From CAVYVZ01 sp963772065 (lineage in GTDB: Bacteria; Acidobacteriota; Vicinamibacteria; Vicinamibacterales; UBA2999), in assembly GCA_963772065.1 (NCBI GenBank), contig CAVYVZ010000007.1:248001-312000 (forward strand): DNA of 64,000 bases. Reading direction: 5' to 3'. Below the pieces are notes generated by a model. That model worked only from the letters and a program-made list of their open reading frames with translations, was not told the origin of the DNA and searched no databases. Positions 19,438 to 28,809 of this stretch are shown here, one piece after another. The position numbers and the translations under genes were made by a program. Numbering within the stretch: position 1 is the first letter of the stretch; the number at the start of each line of letters is the position of its first letter.

Positions 19438-20933
19438 AGCTCTTTGGCTTCAGTGGCAGGCTTGAGCACCACGGAATCGCCGGCGTACTGCTGCACGATC
19501 GACAGCAGACCCGTATAGAGGAAGCCGATCTGGAACAGCACGAGGAACGGCAGCGTGCCGTAGATGCCGTTCGACAGCGCGTAGAAGACGGTCGCGGTGA
19601 AATAGAGACCGAGCGCCAGCTCGATCATCGGCTGCACGGTGAAGCTCTGGCGGTACTTCTTGCCGATCCACTCGTCCTCGGATCGCTCGATGCGGTATTT
19701 CGGCGTGCGGGCGAAATCGCTCTGGCGGTTGAACAGCGCCTCCAGCACCGCCTTCGTGTTGTTCACCGTCAGGCCAATCCCGATCGACATCAGGAACGGC
19801 AGGTACTTGAGGCGCGTGGCCCAGTCGGCGTGCAGCTCCCGTTGGCACACCATGTAGAAGTTGGCCACCGACGCGGTCGCCGCGAAGAACAGGGGGATGT
19901 CGATCAGCAGCATCTCGTACCAACCCATGTTGTAGCGGATGACCATCGACGGCGCCATCAGCACCGACAGCACGCACATGAGCAGGTAGTTGAAGTTCGC
20001 GGAGAGGTGAAAGAACGCCTCGGCCTTCACCCCGAGAGGGAGCTTCGACTGAAGAATCCGGGGTAGCAGCTTGCGGCACGTCTGAATCGAACCCTTGGCC
20101 CAGCGATGCTGCTGCGACTTGAACGCGTTCATCTCCACCGGCACTTCCGCCGGCGCCAGGAGATCCTGGAGGAAGACGAACCGCCAGCCGCGGAGCTGCG
20201 CCCGGTAGCTGAGGTCCAGATCCTCCGTCAGCGTATCGTGCTGCCAGCCCCCCGCATCGGCAATGGCGCTGCGCCTCCAGATGCCGGCGGTGCCGTTGAA
20301 GTTGAAGAACAGGCCGGCCCGGTTGCGGCCGCCGTGCTCGAGCACGAAATGCCCGTCGAGCAGAATCGACTGGATCTTCGTGAGGAGCGAATAGTCCTGA
20401 TTGATATGCCCCCAGCGCGCCTGCACCATGCCGACGCGCGGGCCCGTGAAGTGATGAATCGTCCGGCGGAGGAAATCGGACGGCGGGATGAAGTCCGCGT
20501 CGAAGATCGCGATGTACTCACCGCGCGCGGACGCGAGGCCCGCTTCGAGCGCACCGGCCTTGAAGCCGCTTCGGTCGGTCCGGTGTATGTACTTGATGTC
20601 GACGCCGCGCGCGGCGTTGCGGCGCACGGCCTGCTCCGCCACGTTTCGCGTCTCGTCGATCGAGTCGTCCAGCACCTGGATTTCGAGCAGCTCGGTCGGA
20701 TAGTCGAGCTCGCAGACGGCGTCGATGAGCCGGTCCGCCACGTACATCTCGTTGTAGATGGGAAGCTGGATCGTCACAACCGGCAGCGAATCGAACTGAC
20801 CGGCCGGGACCGGCTGCCGATCCTTGTTCTTCATGTACAGGTAGACGAGGTAATAGCGGTGCCACCCGTAAACGGCGAGAATGACCAGAACGAAGAAGTA
20901 TGTCGCGAGAATGAGGGTCTCGACGGGCGTCAT
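19434..20933 (-). CDS. Cellulose-synthase-like family 2 glycosyltransferase
   Basis: 499 residues, processive GT2 enzyme at the inner membrane. One N-terminal membrane helix (about 8-24), then the cytosolic GT-A domain: VLDDSIDET (D90,D91), FDADF (145-147, metal-binding DAD), TEDLDLS (236-242, catalytic TED) and QQHRW (274-278). Four or more membrane helices follow from about 300. This order matches bacterial beta-mannan/glucomannan or cellulose-like synthases; sugar donor and product are not readable. It has its own near-consensus promoter and stands alone, without BcsB/C-like partners nearby. Confidence 0.88.
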   Translation of the reverse strand: MTPVETLILATYFFVLVILAVYGWHRYYLVYLYMKNKDRQPVPAGQFDSLPVVTIQLPIYNEMYVADRLIDAVCELDYPTELLEIQVLDDSIDETRNVAEQAVRRNAARGVDIKYIHRTDRSGFKAGALEAGLASARGEYIAIFDADFIPPSDFLRRTIHHFTGPRVGMVQARWGHINQDYSLLTKIQSILLDGHFVLEHGGRNRAGLFFNFNGTAGIWRRSAIADAGGWQHDTLTEDLDLSYRAQLRGWRFVFLQDLLAPAEVPVEMNAFKSQQHRWAKGSIQTCRKLLPRILQSKLPLGVKAEAFFHLSANFNYLLMCVLSVLMAPSMVIRYNMGWYEMLLIDIPLFFAATASVANFYMVCQRELHADWATRLKYLPFLMSIGIGLTVNNTKAVLEALFNRQSDFARTPKYRIERSEDEWIGKKYRQSFTVQPMIELALGLYFTATVFYALSNGIYGTLPFLVLFQIGFLYTGLLSIVQQYAGDSVVLKPATEAKEL

Positions 20934-20967
20934 AGAGTCAACAGGTTGGCAAACAGCACAAATCGCG

Positions 20968-20996
20968 ATTATATGGTTGAGTCACGAAAACTTCAA
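20968..20996 (-). promoter_or_regulatory. Sigma-70 promoter of the GT2 gene
   Basis: On the minus strand TTGAAG (20996-20991) and a perfect TATAAT (20973-20968) are separated by exactly 17 bases, 35 bases before the glycosyltransferase ATG. It is the best -10 box in the window. Confidence 0.75.
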
Positions 20997-21019
20997 CGAA
21001 CGGAGACCAATTCCGGCAC

Positions 21020-21781
21020 GTGATGAATCCTTCCGACCTTCGACACCTGCTGGATCGCGTGCGCGATCGCGACGTCGATCCTGCGGCAGCGGCCGATCGC
21101 ATCCTCGACGCCCTGCGCTCGGCGCCCTACGAGGACCTCGGCTTCGCTCGCGTCGACCACCACCGCGAAATCCGGCAGGGGTTCCCCGAAGTGATCCTCG
21201 GCTTAGGCAAAACTCCGGCCCAGATCGCCGCCATCGCCGAACGCATCGCCGTGCGCGGCCGTCCGCTGCTGGTCACGCGCGTTCAACCTGATGTGTTCGA
21301 CGCCGTCCGAGCAGTCATTCCTCAAGCGACGTACCACCTCGAGGCGCGTGCCATCACGTTGAGCCAAGGGGACATCCCGCGCGGTAACGGCACAGTCCTG
21401 ATCGTCAGCGCGGGGACCTCCGACATCCCTGTCGCAGAAGAAGCGGTCGTCACGGCCGAGCTGATGGGGAATACGATCGACCGTCTCTACGACGTGGGTG
21501 TGGCGGGCCTCCACCGTCTGCTTCGCGAACAGTCGCGCCTCCAAAGTGCACGAGTGGTAATCGTCGTCGCAGGAATGGAAGGCGCGCTACCCAGCGTCGT
21601 TGCGGGGCTGATCGCGGTTCCGGTCATCGCCGTTCCTACGAGCATCGGTTACGGCGCGAGCTTCGGCGGGATTGCCGCGCTGCTTGGAATGCTCAACAGC
21701 TGCGCCAACGGCGTCTCGGTGGTGAACATCGACAACGGCTTCGGGGCCGGCTGCATCGCCAGCCTCATCAATCATTTGTAG
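21020..21781 (+). CDS. larB: LarB: pyridinium-3,5-biscarboxylic acid mononucleotide synthase
   Basis: 253 residues; carboxylates and hydrolyses nicotinic acid adenine dinucleotide in the first step of nickel-pincer nucleotide cofactor synthesis. Homology to PurE is visible in the C-terminal half: LIVSAGTSDIPVAEEA (about 131-146), VIVVAGMEGALPSVVAGL, VPVIAVPTSIGYGASFGGIAALLGMLNSCANGV (Cys and Ser/Thr-rich loop) and NIDNGFGAG. GTG 21020 is followed directly by ATG 21023; either may start. No larC or larE is in this window. The G of its TAG stop is also the first base of a heptamer array. Confidence 0.92.
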   Translation: MMNPSDLRHLLDRVRDRDVDPAAAADRILDALRSAPYEDLGFARVDHHREIRQGFPEVILGLGKTPAQIAAIAERIAVRGRPLLVTRVQPDVFDAVRAVIPQATYHLEARAITLSQGDIPRGNGTVLIVSAGTSDIPVAEEAVVTAELMGNTIDRLYDVGVAGLHRLLREQSRLQSARVVIVVAGMEGALPSVVAGLIAVPVIAVPTSIGYGASFGGIAALLGMLNSCANGVSVVNIDNGFGAGCIASLINHL

Positions 21782-21876
21782 GTTCGTGGGTTCGTGGGTT
21801 CGTAGGTTCTGGGTTCCTCGGTTTTTCGGCCGAACCAACGAACTCGAACCGAGGAACCGACGAACTGACGAACCGC
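21781..21876. repeat. Heptamer hairpin array C (GGTTCGT-G)
   Basis: Left arm 21781-21820 repeats GGTTCGTG three times with decayed copies; right arm 21831-21876 carries the complementary CGAAC words (CCGAACC, CGAACTCGAACC, CGACGAACTGACGAACC). CCTCGG and CCGAGG pair at the inside. The first base of the array is the last base of the larB stop codon. The mutS2 start lies 31 bases downstream. Confidence 0.75.
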
Positions 21877-21906
21877 CCCGATCTAGTAGACTGGGACTTT
21901 CCAAAA

Positions 21907-24366
21907 ATGTATCCGGGCGCCCTCAGAGCCCTTGAATTCGACCGCATCGTGTCGGTAGTCACCGGCCTGGCGGTCACCCCCACGGGAGCCGCACGGCTGG
22001 CGCAGCTGCGCCCGCTCACCGATCCGGGGCGCGTGATCGCCTCGCAGCGGGCGACCTCCGAGGGCGTGCGCTTTCTCGCTGACAATCCGGGGTTTCCACT
22101 CCGTGCCCCAGCCGACCTCGACGCGACGCTCGACGCACTCGGCATCGAAGGGCGGCCCCTCGAACCGCTGCGTCTGCTCGGTCTCGCCGATTATCTCGAG
22201 TCGATCGAGCAGTCGCGCGCCGCCATTGCGAAGCTGGGATCGTCGTTCCCGCTGCTCTCGAACCTCGTGGACGGGGTCGCGTCGTTCAAGGCGGAGATCG
22301 CCGACATCCGCCACAAGATCGATCCGGCCGGCGAGGTCGCCGACCATGCGAGCCCTGCGCTCGCGAGCATCCGCGACCGCCTGCGTCGCCAGAAGGCGCG
22401 CCTCCGCAGCACCCTCGAGTCGTTCCTGCGCGGCCGCGACACGTCGAAATACCTGCAGGACCAGGTCGTCACCGATCGCAACGGCCGATACGTGCTCGTC
22501 GTGCGGGCGGAGCATCGATCAGCCATCCCCGGCATCATCCATGGCGCTTCGGCCAGCGGCGCCAGCCTCTTCCTCGAGCCGCTCTCCACGGTGGAGATCA
22601 ACAACGACATCGTGGCGACCGAAGAGCAGGAAGCGGAGGAGGTGCGGCGCATCCTGTCGCAGCTCACGAACGCGCTCCGCTCCAGGCCAGCCGACCTGCG
22701 CAGGACGCTCGACGTGGCCACCGAGCTCGACATGGTCCAGGCGAAGGCGCGCTTCTCTCGCATCGTTGCGGGCATCGAGCCGGCGATTGCCGCCGATTCG
22801 ACCTTTGAGCTGCGCGGTGCGCGCCATCCGCTGCTGATGAAAGCCGTCAACGAGCGGCTCGAGGACGGCCGCGACGAAGGCATCGAGCCCGTGCCCGTGG
22901 ACGTGCTGCTGATTCCCCCCGCCCGCGTCCTGGTGATTACCGGGCCGAACACCGGCGGCAAGACGGTGGCGCTGAAGACCGCCGGTCTGCTCGCCGTGAT
23001 GGCGCAGGCGGGGCTGCACATCCCGGCGGAACACGGCTCGCGGCTGCCGGTGTTCCGGTCGGTTTTCGCCGATATCGGCGACGAGCAGTCGATCTCCGCG
23101 AGCCTCAGCACGTTCTCCGCGCATGTCAGCAACGTGGTCTCGATGGATCGCGACCTGCAGCTCCCCGCGCTGGTGCTGCTCGACGAGGTGGGCGCGGGCA
23201 CCGATCCGGTGGAGGGTGGCGCGCTCGGGACGGCCGTGATCGACCACTTCAGGCAGCGGGGCGCGCATCTCATCGCCACCACTCACTACGATGCGCTGAA
23301 GTCGTACGCGTCAACCACAGCGGGCGTGCAAAGCGCCGCCTTCGGCTTCAACGCGGAGACGTTTGCCCCCACCTATCGCCTGATCTACGGGTCCCCCGGT
23401 CGCAGCCTCGCAATCGAGATTGCCGCGCGGCTCGGGATGCCCGCCAGCGTCATCGGGTCGGCCCGTGCGAATCTCGGCGAGCGCGAGAAGCAGCTGGCGG
23501 ATCAGCTCGCGAAGATGGACGGCGAGCTGCGCGCGCTCGAGCACGAGCGGCGGCTCGTCGCGCGCGAGCGCCAGTCTGTTGGCGATACCGAGCAGAAGCT
23601 GCGCGCGCGCGAGGATGCGATCAGGGACCGTGAAACGACCGTCAAGCAGCGGCTCGACAAGCGGCTCGATGAGCAGCTGCGCGACGCGAGGCGCGAGATC
23701 GACGCGGTGATCGAGGGCCTCAAAGCGCGCGCGGCCGAGATGACGACGCAGGCGGCGCGATTGGTGATGCCCGCGATCAGCACCGGTCACTCGGGCGCCG
23801 CCAGAGCGGACGCGCGCGCCGCGGTCGAGCGGGTGGTGGACCGCGTCAGGGAAGGTACGTCCGGTTCATCGGCTGCGGCTCGCGGAGGCGCTGCTCCGGG
23901 CGAATCGCAGGCCGCCGTCATCGAAGGCGCCCGCGTGGCCGTGGGCGGGCTCGGCCTCGAGGGCGTCGTCATGCACGTGCACGAGGGTCACGCGGAAGTG
24001 GACGTGCGCGGCAAGCGGCTTCGGGCGGCCGTTTCCGAGCTGCACGTCCTCGGCCAGGCGCCTTCGCCGGCGTCCGCCCCATCGGTCAGGGTGAACGTGG
24101 ATCTCCAACCTCGCCAAGGATCGCTGTCGGACTTGAACGTCATCGGCTGCTCGGTCGACGAGGCGATCACGCGCGCGGAAAAGTTCCTCGATGAGACGAC
24201 GGTGAGCGATCAGCGCACCGTCCGCTTCATCCACGGATTCGGCACGGGGCAGCTTCGGCGTGCGCTGCAGGACTTCCTGAAAAACCACCCGCTCGTCGCG
24301 AGCTACCATCTGGCCCCGCAGGATCAAGGTGGCGGCGGCGTCACGGTTGTCGAACTGAAGGACTGA
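21907..24366 (+). CDS. mutS2: Endonuclease MutS2
   Basis: 819 residues. Order of parts: MutS-like core/lever helices, ATPase domain with Walker A TGPNTGGKT (about 345-353), Walker B/signature VLLDEVGAGTDPVEG and the ATTHYDALKSYA switch, then a coiled-coil region rich in Arg/Glu (about 520-600). A KOW-like segment and a C-terminal Smr nuclease domain (DLNVIGCSVDEA...FIHGFGTGQLRRAL) follow. MutS2 suppresses homologous recombination and rescues collided ribosomes. The Smr LDxH-type motif reads LNVIG here, so its nuclease activity could be altered. The stop overlaps dnaG (TGATG). Confidence 0.95.
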   Translation: MYPGALRALEFDRIVSVVTGLAVTPTGAARLAQLRPLTDPGRVIASQRATSEGVRFLADNPGFPLRAPADLDATLDALGIEGRPLEPLRLLGLADYLESIEQSRAAIAKLGSSFPLLSNLVDGVASFKAEIADIRHKIDPAGEVADHASPALASIRDRLRRQKARLRSTLESFLRGRDTSKYLQDQVVTDRNGRYVLVVRAEHRSAIPGIIHGASASGASLFLEPLSTVEINNDIVATEEQEAEEVRRILSQLTNALRSRPADLRRTLDVATELDMVQAKARFSRIVAGIEPAIAADSTFELRGARHPLLMKAVNERLEDGRDEGIEPVPVDVLLIPPARVLVITGPNTGGKTVALKTAGLLAVMAQAGLHIPAEHGSRLPVFRSVFADIGDEQSISASLSTFSAHVSNVVSMDRDLQLPALVLLDEVGAGTDPVEGGALGTAVIDHFRQRGAHLIATTHYDALKSYASTTAGVQSAAFGFNAETFAPTYRLIYGSPGRSLAIEIAARLGMPASVIGSARANLGEREKQLADQLAKMDGELRALEHERRLVARERQSVGDTEQKLRAREDAIRDRETTVKQRLDKRLDEQLRDARREIDAVIEGLKARAAEMTTQAARLVMPAISTGHSGAARADARAAVERVVDRVREGTSGSSAAARGGAAPGESQAAVIEGARVAVGGLGLEGVVMHVHEGHAEVDVRGKRLRAAVSELHVLGQAPSPASAPSVRVNVDLQPRQGSLSDLNVIGCSVDEAITRAEKFLDETTVSDQRTVRFIHGFGTGQLRRALQDFLKNHPLVASYHLAPQDQGGGGVTVVELKD

Positions 24367-26126
24367 TGGCGCTCTTCCCGCAGCAGTTCATCGACGACCT
24401 GAAGCAGCAGGCCGACATCGTCGTCGTGATTCAGGACTATGTGTCCTTGAAGAAGACGGGGGCGAGCTACAAGGGGCTCTGTCCGTTTCACGGTGAAAAG
24501 ACTCCCTCGTTCATCGTCCACCGCGACAAGGGGTTCTTTCACTGCTTCGGCTGCAACGTCGGCGGCGACGTCATCAAGTTCATCGAGCTCCACGAGAAGG
24601 TGGGCTTTGCCGATGCGGTCAAGATGCTGGCACAGCGCTTCGGCATCCCGCTGCCCGAGCTCGAGGCAAGCGATGAGCAGCGGACCACTGCGATCGAGCG
24701 GGAGGCGCTGCTGAAGGTCCATGAGGCCGCCGCTGCCTTCTTTCGTCAACAGCTGGCGTCCAATGCGGGAGCGCGGGTTCGCCGGCAGATCGCCGATCGC
24801 GGGATCAGTCAGGCCACGAGCGATGCGCTCGGACTGGGCTATGCGCCGAACGCACGGGACTCTCTGAGGACCGCGCTGTTCGGGCAGGGGTTCTCCCAGC
24901 CACTCCTCCTGCGCGCCGGCCTCCTCGTGCAGCGGGACGATGGGACCGCGATCGACCGGTTCCGGCATCGGCTGATGATCCCGATCTGCCGCGACACGGG
25001 CTCGGTGATTGCCTTTGGCGGCCGCGCCATTGACGGGGATCAGCAGCCGAAGTACCTCAACTCGCCGGAAACGCCGATCTACTCGAAGAGTCGAACGCTC
25101 TATGGCCTGAACCTCTCGAAGGCGGCGATGCGTCAAGGCGGCTTCGCGGTGCTCGTCGAGGGGTATTTCGATTTCGCGCAGGTGTATCAGGCCGGCTTTC
25201 AGGCTGTGGTGGCATCGTGCGGAACGGCGCTGACGCCGCAGCAGGCGCAGCAGCTCCGGCGCTTCACCGGCAAGGTCGTTCTGAGCTTCGACCCGGACGC
25301 CGCGGGGCAGGGAGCGGCGGCCAAATCGTGCGAGATGCTCGTCGCCGAAGGCTTCGAGGTGAACGTCGCGGTGCTGCCGGCGGGCGATGACCCGGACACG
25401 TTCGTCCGGAAACAAGGTGGCGCCGGTTACGCCGAGCGCCTCCGCCGATCGATGCCCTACCTGGACTTCCTCCTCGACCGAACGGCAACCCGGTTCGACC
25501 TGAAAACTGCCGAAGGCAAGGCGCGCTACGTCCAAGAGATGCTGCCGGTCGGCAATCGACTCACGGAACGCACCCGGCGGGAGCTGTTCGCGGAGGCGCT
25601 GGCGGGACGGGCCGGTGTGTCCAGCGAAGCGGTGTTGAGCGAGCTGAGAAAGGTGGCCACGCAGGGCACGGTTACAAAACGGGAGGTCCCCAGCTTTGGG
25701 CAGGTCACCAAGGCAGAAAAGGGACTGATTTGGCTGTTAATCCATCGACCCCAGGAGGCGTTACCGGCGGTCGAAGGGCTCGAACCGGCCGATCTCGAGG
25801 GGCTGGCCGCCAGTTCGGTGCTGGACCTGACGAGGAAACTGAACGATGATAAGGGGTTCTCTCCATCTGTGCTCCTCGAGCGTCTAAGCATGGTAGAGGC
25901 GCAGCTGGTCACCGGGATTGCCGGGGGACAGCCTGAGCCGCACGTGCACGACGCCGACGGATGCGTGCGCAGCATCAAGCGTCTGAGGTACGAGCGGGAG
26001 CGCGCCGCGGTGCAAAGGGAGATCGATCGGTTGCAGCAGCTCGGGGCGGCGGAGCATGGAGCGCAGATCGACGCGCTCTGGTCGCGCAAGCAGGATCTGA
26101 TACATCGCATCGAAGCACTCATCTGA
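24366..26126 (+). CDS. dnaG: DNA primase
   Basis: 586 residues; makes RNA primers at the replication fork. N-terminal CHC2 zinc finger CPFHGEKTPSF...FHCFGCNVGGD (about 39-66). Catalytic core with TOPRIM: VLVEGYFDFAQVYQAGF (acidic E/D), then LSFDPDAAGQGAA. The C-terminal helicase-binding part is short and Arg/Glu rich. It is coupled to mutS2 by a one-base overlap and is 33 bases before rpoD, so primase and major sigma factor share an operon, as in many bacteria. Confidence 0.96.
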   Translation: MALFPQQFIDDLKQQADIVVVIQDYVSLKKTGASYKGLCPFHGEKTPSFIVHRDKGFFHCFGCNVGGDVIKFIELHEKVGFADAVKMLAQRFGIPLPELEASDEQRTTAIEREALLKVHEAAAAFFRQQLASNAGARVRRQIADRGISQATSDALGLGYAPNARDSLRTALFGQGFSQPLLLRAGLLVQRDDGTAIDRFRHRLMIPICRDTGSVIAFGGRAIDGDQQPKYLNSPETPIYSKSRTLYGLNLSKAAMRQGGFAVLVEGYFDFAQVYQAGFQAVVASCGTALTPQQAQQLRRFTGKVVLSFDPDAAGQGAAAKSCEMLVAEGFEVNVAVLPAGDDPDTFVRKQGGAGYAERLRRSMPYLDFLLDRTATRFDLKTAEGKARYVQEMLPVGNRLTERTRRELFAEALAGRAGVSSEAVLSELRKVATQGTVTKREVPSFGQVTKAEKGLIWLLIHRPQEALPAVEGLEPADLEGLAASSVLDLTRKLNDDKGFSPSVLLERLSMVEAQLVTGIAGGQPEPHVHDADGCVRSIKRLRYERERAAVQREIDRLQQLGAAEHGAQIDALWSRKQDLIHRIEALI

Positions 26127-26159
26127 TTATTCGCGTCATACCGTCGGAGGAAGAGCGTC

Positions 26160-27866
26160 TTGTCCATCGAAGAAAAATACGACGAAGTCCGGCAGCTGAT
26201 TAACGTCGGCAAGGAGAAGGGGTACCTGCTCTACGACGAGATCAACGAGCTGCTACCGTCGGAGGTCACCTCCTCTGAAGAGCTGGATGACCTCTTCAAC
26301 GCGTTCGGCAGCGCGGGCATCGAGGTCGTCGATTCGGACAAGGCCTACCTGGGCGAAAAGGGATTCGATCGTGAGGGCTCGGGCGACGAGCCGGAGCTCG
26401 ATCTCACGCCGGGCGCGCTCGACAAGACGAACGACCCCGTCCGCATGTACCTGCGCGAGATGGGCACCGTGCCGCTCCTCACCCGCGAGGGCGAGGTGGC
26501 GATCGCGAAGCGCATCGAGCAGGGCAAGCTCGCGGTGATCAAGTCGATCTCACGGACGCCGACGATCGCGAAGGCGATCATCAACATGGGCGATCAGCTC
26601 CGGGCCGGCGAGCGGACCGTGCGGGAGCTGATCATCTTCACCGACGAGGAGATCACCGACGACCTCATCGAGGAGCGCGCGCAGCACCTGCTCAAGCAGA
26701 TTGAGGCGGTGAGGAAGGCGCGCGTCGACTATCAGAAGCTCGCGGAGAAGATGGAGGAGACGCCGCGGAAGGACAAGCGGAAGTTCCGCCGCGCCCGCTG
26801 GAAGGCGCTCCGCGCGCGAATCCGCGTGTCGCAGCTCATTCGGAAGATCGAGTTCACCGAGTCGGTGAAGCGGCGGCTTGTCGACGAAGTGAAGGAAGCG
26901 GTGGACGCGGTCCAGCGCGTGCAGCGCGAAGTGGACCTGATCGAACGGCAGCTGAATCCGCGCATCGCCGGCAAGATCAAGCCGGCGAAGATGAAGGACG
27001 AGGACCGCAAGAACCTTCAGAAGAAGCAGAAGGATCTCCGGACGAGCGTGAAGGCGCTCATCGACGAGCTCGAGGAAACGCCGGAGCGGCTGCGCCGCAC
27101 GATCGAGGTGATCGCGCGCGGCGAGGCGCAGGCCGAGCAGGCCAAGAAGGAGCTCGTCGAAGCCAACCTCCGTCTCGTCGTCTCGATCGCGAAGAAGTAC
27201 ACGAACCGCGGCCTCCAGTTTCTCGACCTCATTCAGGAGGGCAACATCGGCCTGATGAAGGCGGTCGACAAGTTCGAGTACCGCCGCGGCTACAAGTTCT
27301 CCACGTACGCGACGTGGTGGATCCGGCAGGCAATCACCCGCGCGATCGCCGACCAGGCGCGGACGATTCGCATTCCCGTCCACATGATCGAGACGATCAA
27401 CAAGCTGATTCGCACGTCGCGCGCGCTCGTGCAGGAGCTGGGTCGCGAGCCGACCTCCGAGGAGATCGCCAAGCGCATGGACATTCCGGTGGCGAAGGTC
27501 CGCAAGGTGCTGAAGATCGCGCAGGAGCCGATCTCCCTCGAGACGCCCATCGGCGAGGAGGAAGATTCGCATCTCGGCGACTTCATCGAGGACCGGAACA
27601 TCGTGTCGCCGGCCGAGGCGGTGATCAATCTGAACCTCAAGGAGCAGACCGAGTCGGTGCTGAAGACGCTGACGCCGCGCGAGGAAAAGGTCATCAAGAT
27701 GCGCTTCGGCGTCGGCGACGGCAGCGAGCACACGCTCGAGGAAGTGGGCCAGAGCTTCGCCGTCACGCGAGAACGCATACGTCAGATCGAGGCGAAGGCG
27801 CTGCGGAAGCTGCGCCACCCATCGCGGTCGCGTAAGCTGAAAGCGTTCCTCGAAGGACGCACGTAA
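26160..27866 (+). CDS. rpoD: Primary sigma factor RpoD
   Basis: 568 residues. Region 1.1-like start (IEEKYDEVRQLINVGKEKGY), region 1.2 (DPVRMYLREMGTVPLL), a long non-conserved helical insert (about 170-310), regions 2-3 (ANLRLVVSIAKKYTNRGLQF, QEGNIGLMKAVDKFEYRRG, FSTYATWWIRQAI) and region 4 (TLTPREEKVIKMRFGVGDG, TRERIRQIEAKALRKLRHPS). The start is TTG 26160, with GGAGG at 26146-26150; no ATG/GTG lies near. It recognises promoters of the TTGACA/TATAAT type, consistent with several found here. The tRNA gene follows 4 bases after the stop. Confidence 0.97.
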   Translation: MSIEEKYDEVRQLINVGKEKGYLLYDEINELLPSEVTSSEELDDLFNAFGSAGIEVVDSDKAYLGEKGFDREGSGDEPELDLTPGALDKTNDPVRMYLREMGTVPLLTREGEVAIAKRIEQGKLAVIKSISRTPTIAKAIINMGDQLRAGERTVRELIIFTDEEITDDLIEERAQHLLKQIEAVRKARVDYQKLAEKMEETPRKDKRKFRRARWKALRARIRVSQLIRKIEFTESVKRRLVDEVKEAVDAVQRVQREVDLIERQLNPRIAGKIKPAKMKDEDRKNLQKKQKDLRTSVKALIDELEETPERLRRTIEVIARGEAQAEQAKKELVEANLRLVVSIAKKYTNRGLQFLDLIQEGNIGLMKAVDKFEYRRGYKFSTYATWWIRQAITRAIADQARTIRIPVHMIETINKLIRTSRALVQELGREPTSEEIAKRMDIPVAKVRKVLKIAQEPISLETPIGEEEDSHLGDFIEDRNIVSPAEAVINLNLKEQTESVLKTLTPREEKVIKMRFGVGDGSEHTLEEVGQSFAVTRERIRQIEAKALRKLRHPSRSRKLKAFLEGRT

Positions 27867-27870
27867 GTGC

Positions 27871-27943
27871 GGGCCCGTAGCTCAGCGGTTAGAGCGGCCG
27901 GCTCATAATCGGTTGGTCCCAGGTTCGAATCCTGGCGGGCCCA
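27871..27943 (+). tRNA. tRNA with CAT anticodon, probably tRNA-Ile2 (lysidine type)
   Basis: 73 bases including the discriminator A; a full cloverleaf can be drawn: acceptor GGGCCCG/CGGGCCC, D stem GCTC/GAGC, anticodon stem GCCGG/TCGGT with loop CTCATAA (anticodon CAT), variable TGGTC, T stem CCAGG/CCTGG with TTCGAAT loop. The short D loop and the CATAATCG...TTGGTC stretch resemble E. coli tRNA-Ile2 more than elongator tRNA-Met, so lysidine modification by TilS is expected. The 3' CCA is not encoded. A heptamer array begins directly behind it. Confidence 0.93.
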
Positions 27944-27944
27944 T

Positions 27945-28042
27945 TCAAGAAGTTGAAAAGTGGACAAGTTCAAAGTGCAAAGTAGGTCTTGCAAATTCAG
28001 GATTGCCGCGACTGACTTGCCCATTTTGCACTTTCGACTTTC
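27945..28042. repeat. Heptamer hairpin array D (AAGTTCA/AAGTGCA) after the tRNA
   Basis: Left arm 27950-27983 carries AAGTTGA, CAAGTTCA, AAGTGCA, AAGT at mostly 7-base spacing. Right arm 28014-28042 carries ACTTGCC, TTTGCAC, TTTCGAC, TTTC, the complement. It begins right after the tRNA 3' end and ends 3 bases before the next start codon. Confidence 0.7.
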
Positions 28043-28044
28043 GC

Positions 28045-28800
28045 ATGTCCGTGATGTCCCCTGACTTAGAGCGCCTGATCAAGCTTCAGCATCTCGAATC
28101 TGCCATCGAGGAGGCGAAGCGGACGATTGCGTCTCAGCCCGAGCGTCTCGCCGCCGCCGATGCGCGGCTGAACGACGCGAAGCACGCGGTCGACCACGCC
28201 AAGCAGCGGCTGAAAGACAGCCAGGACGTCCGCCGGGCCCTCGAAAAGGACGCCGCCGTCTACCAGGGCCGCCTCACGAAATTCAAGGATCAGCTCTCCG
28301 CCGTCAAGACCAACCGCGAATACCAGGCGATGCAGCACGAGATCGCGACCGCGCAGCAGGAGCTCGGCGCCGTCGAGGAGAAGGTTCTCGAGCGCATGAT
28401 GGAAGGCGACGCGCTCGCGGCGGAGATCAAGCAGGTGGAAGCGGCCCTCGCGGCGCGGCAGAAAGAGGTCGACGCGGAGAAGAAGGCGCTGGCCGCCGAG
28501 CTCGTGTCGACGGAAGCGGCGCTGAAGGACACGACCGCCGCGCGCAACGCGTTGATCACCGAGATCCCGAAGCCGCTCGTCGCGTTGTTCGAGCAGGTGT
28601 CGAAGGCCCGCAAGGGCGTGGCGATCTGCACCGCTACTCGCGAGGGGCTGTGCTCGGTATGCCACGTCCGGCTCCGGCCGCCCGTGTTCCAGCAGGTCCG
28701 GCACAACGACTCGATCGTGCAGTGCGAGGTGTGCCACCGGATCCTCTACTACGTCCCGCCTCCGCAGCCCGTCATCCCGCCCACCACGGTCACGTCGTAA
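28045..28800 (+). CDS. Coiled-coil C4 zinc-ribbon protein (zf-RING_7/DUF164, CT398-like)
   Basis: About 251 residues: residues 5-185 form an antiparallel coiled coil rich in Ala/Glu/Lys, then a C-terminal zinc ribbon CSVCHVRLRPP...VQCEVCHRILYY with two CxxC pairs. Homologues (for example chlamydial CT398) are hub-like adaptor proteins; one has been linked to RpoN and to secretion. No enzymatic role is known. ATG 28045 follows the heptamer array by 2 bases; ATG 28054 is an equal alternative. It is followed 9 bases later by an RNase H-like gene, a pairing I would treat as one operon. Confidence 0.85.
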   Translation: MSVMSPDLERLIKLQHLESAIEEAKRTIASQPERLAAADARLNDAKHAVDHAKQRLKDSQDVRRALEKDAAVYQGRLTKFKDQLSAVKTNREYQAMQHEIATAQQELGAVEEKVLERMMEGDALAAEIKQVEAALAARQKEVDAEKKALAAELVSTEAALKDTTAARNALITEIPKPLVALFEQVSKARKGVAICTATREGLCSVCHVRLRPPVFQQVRHNDSIVQCEVCHRILYYVPPPQPVIPPTTVTS

Positions 28801-28809
28801 GCTATCGGG

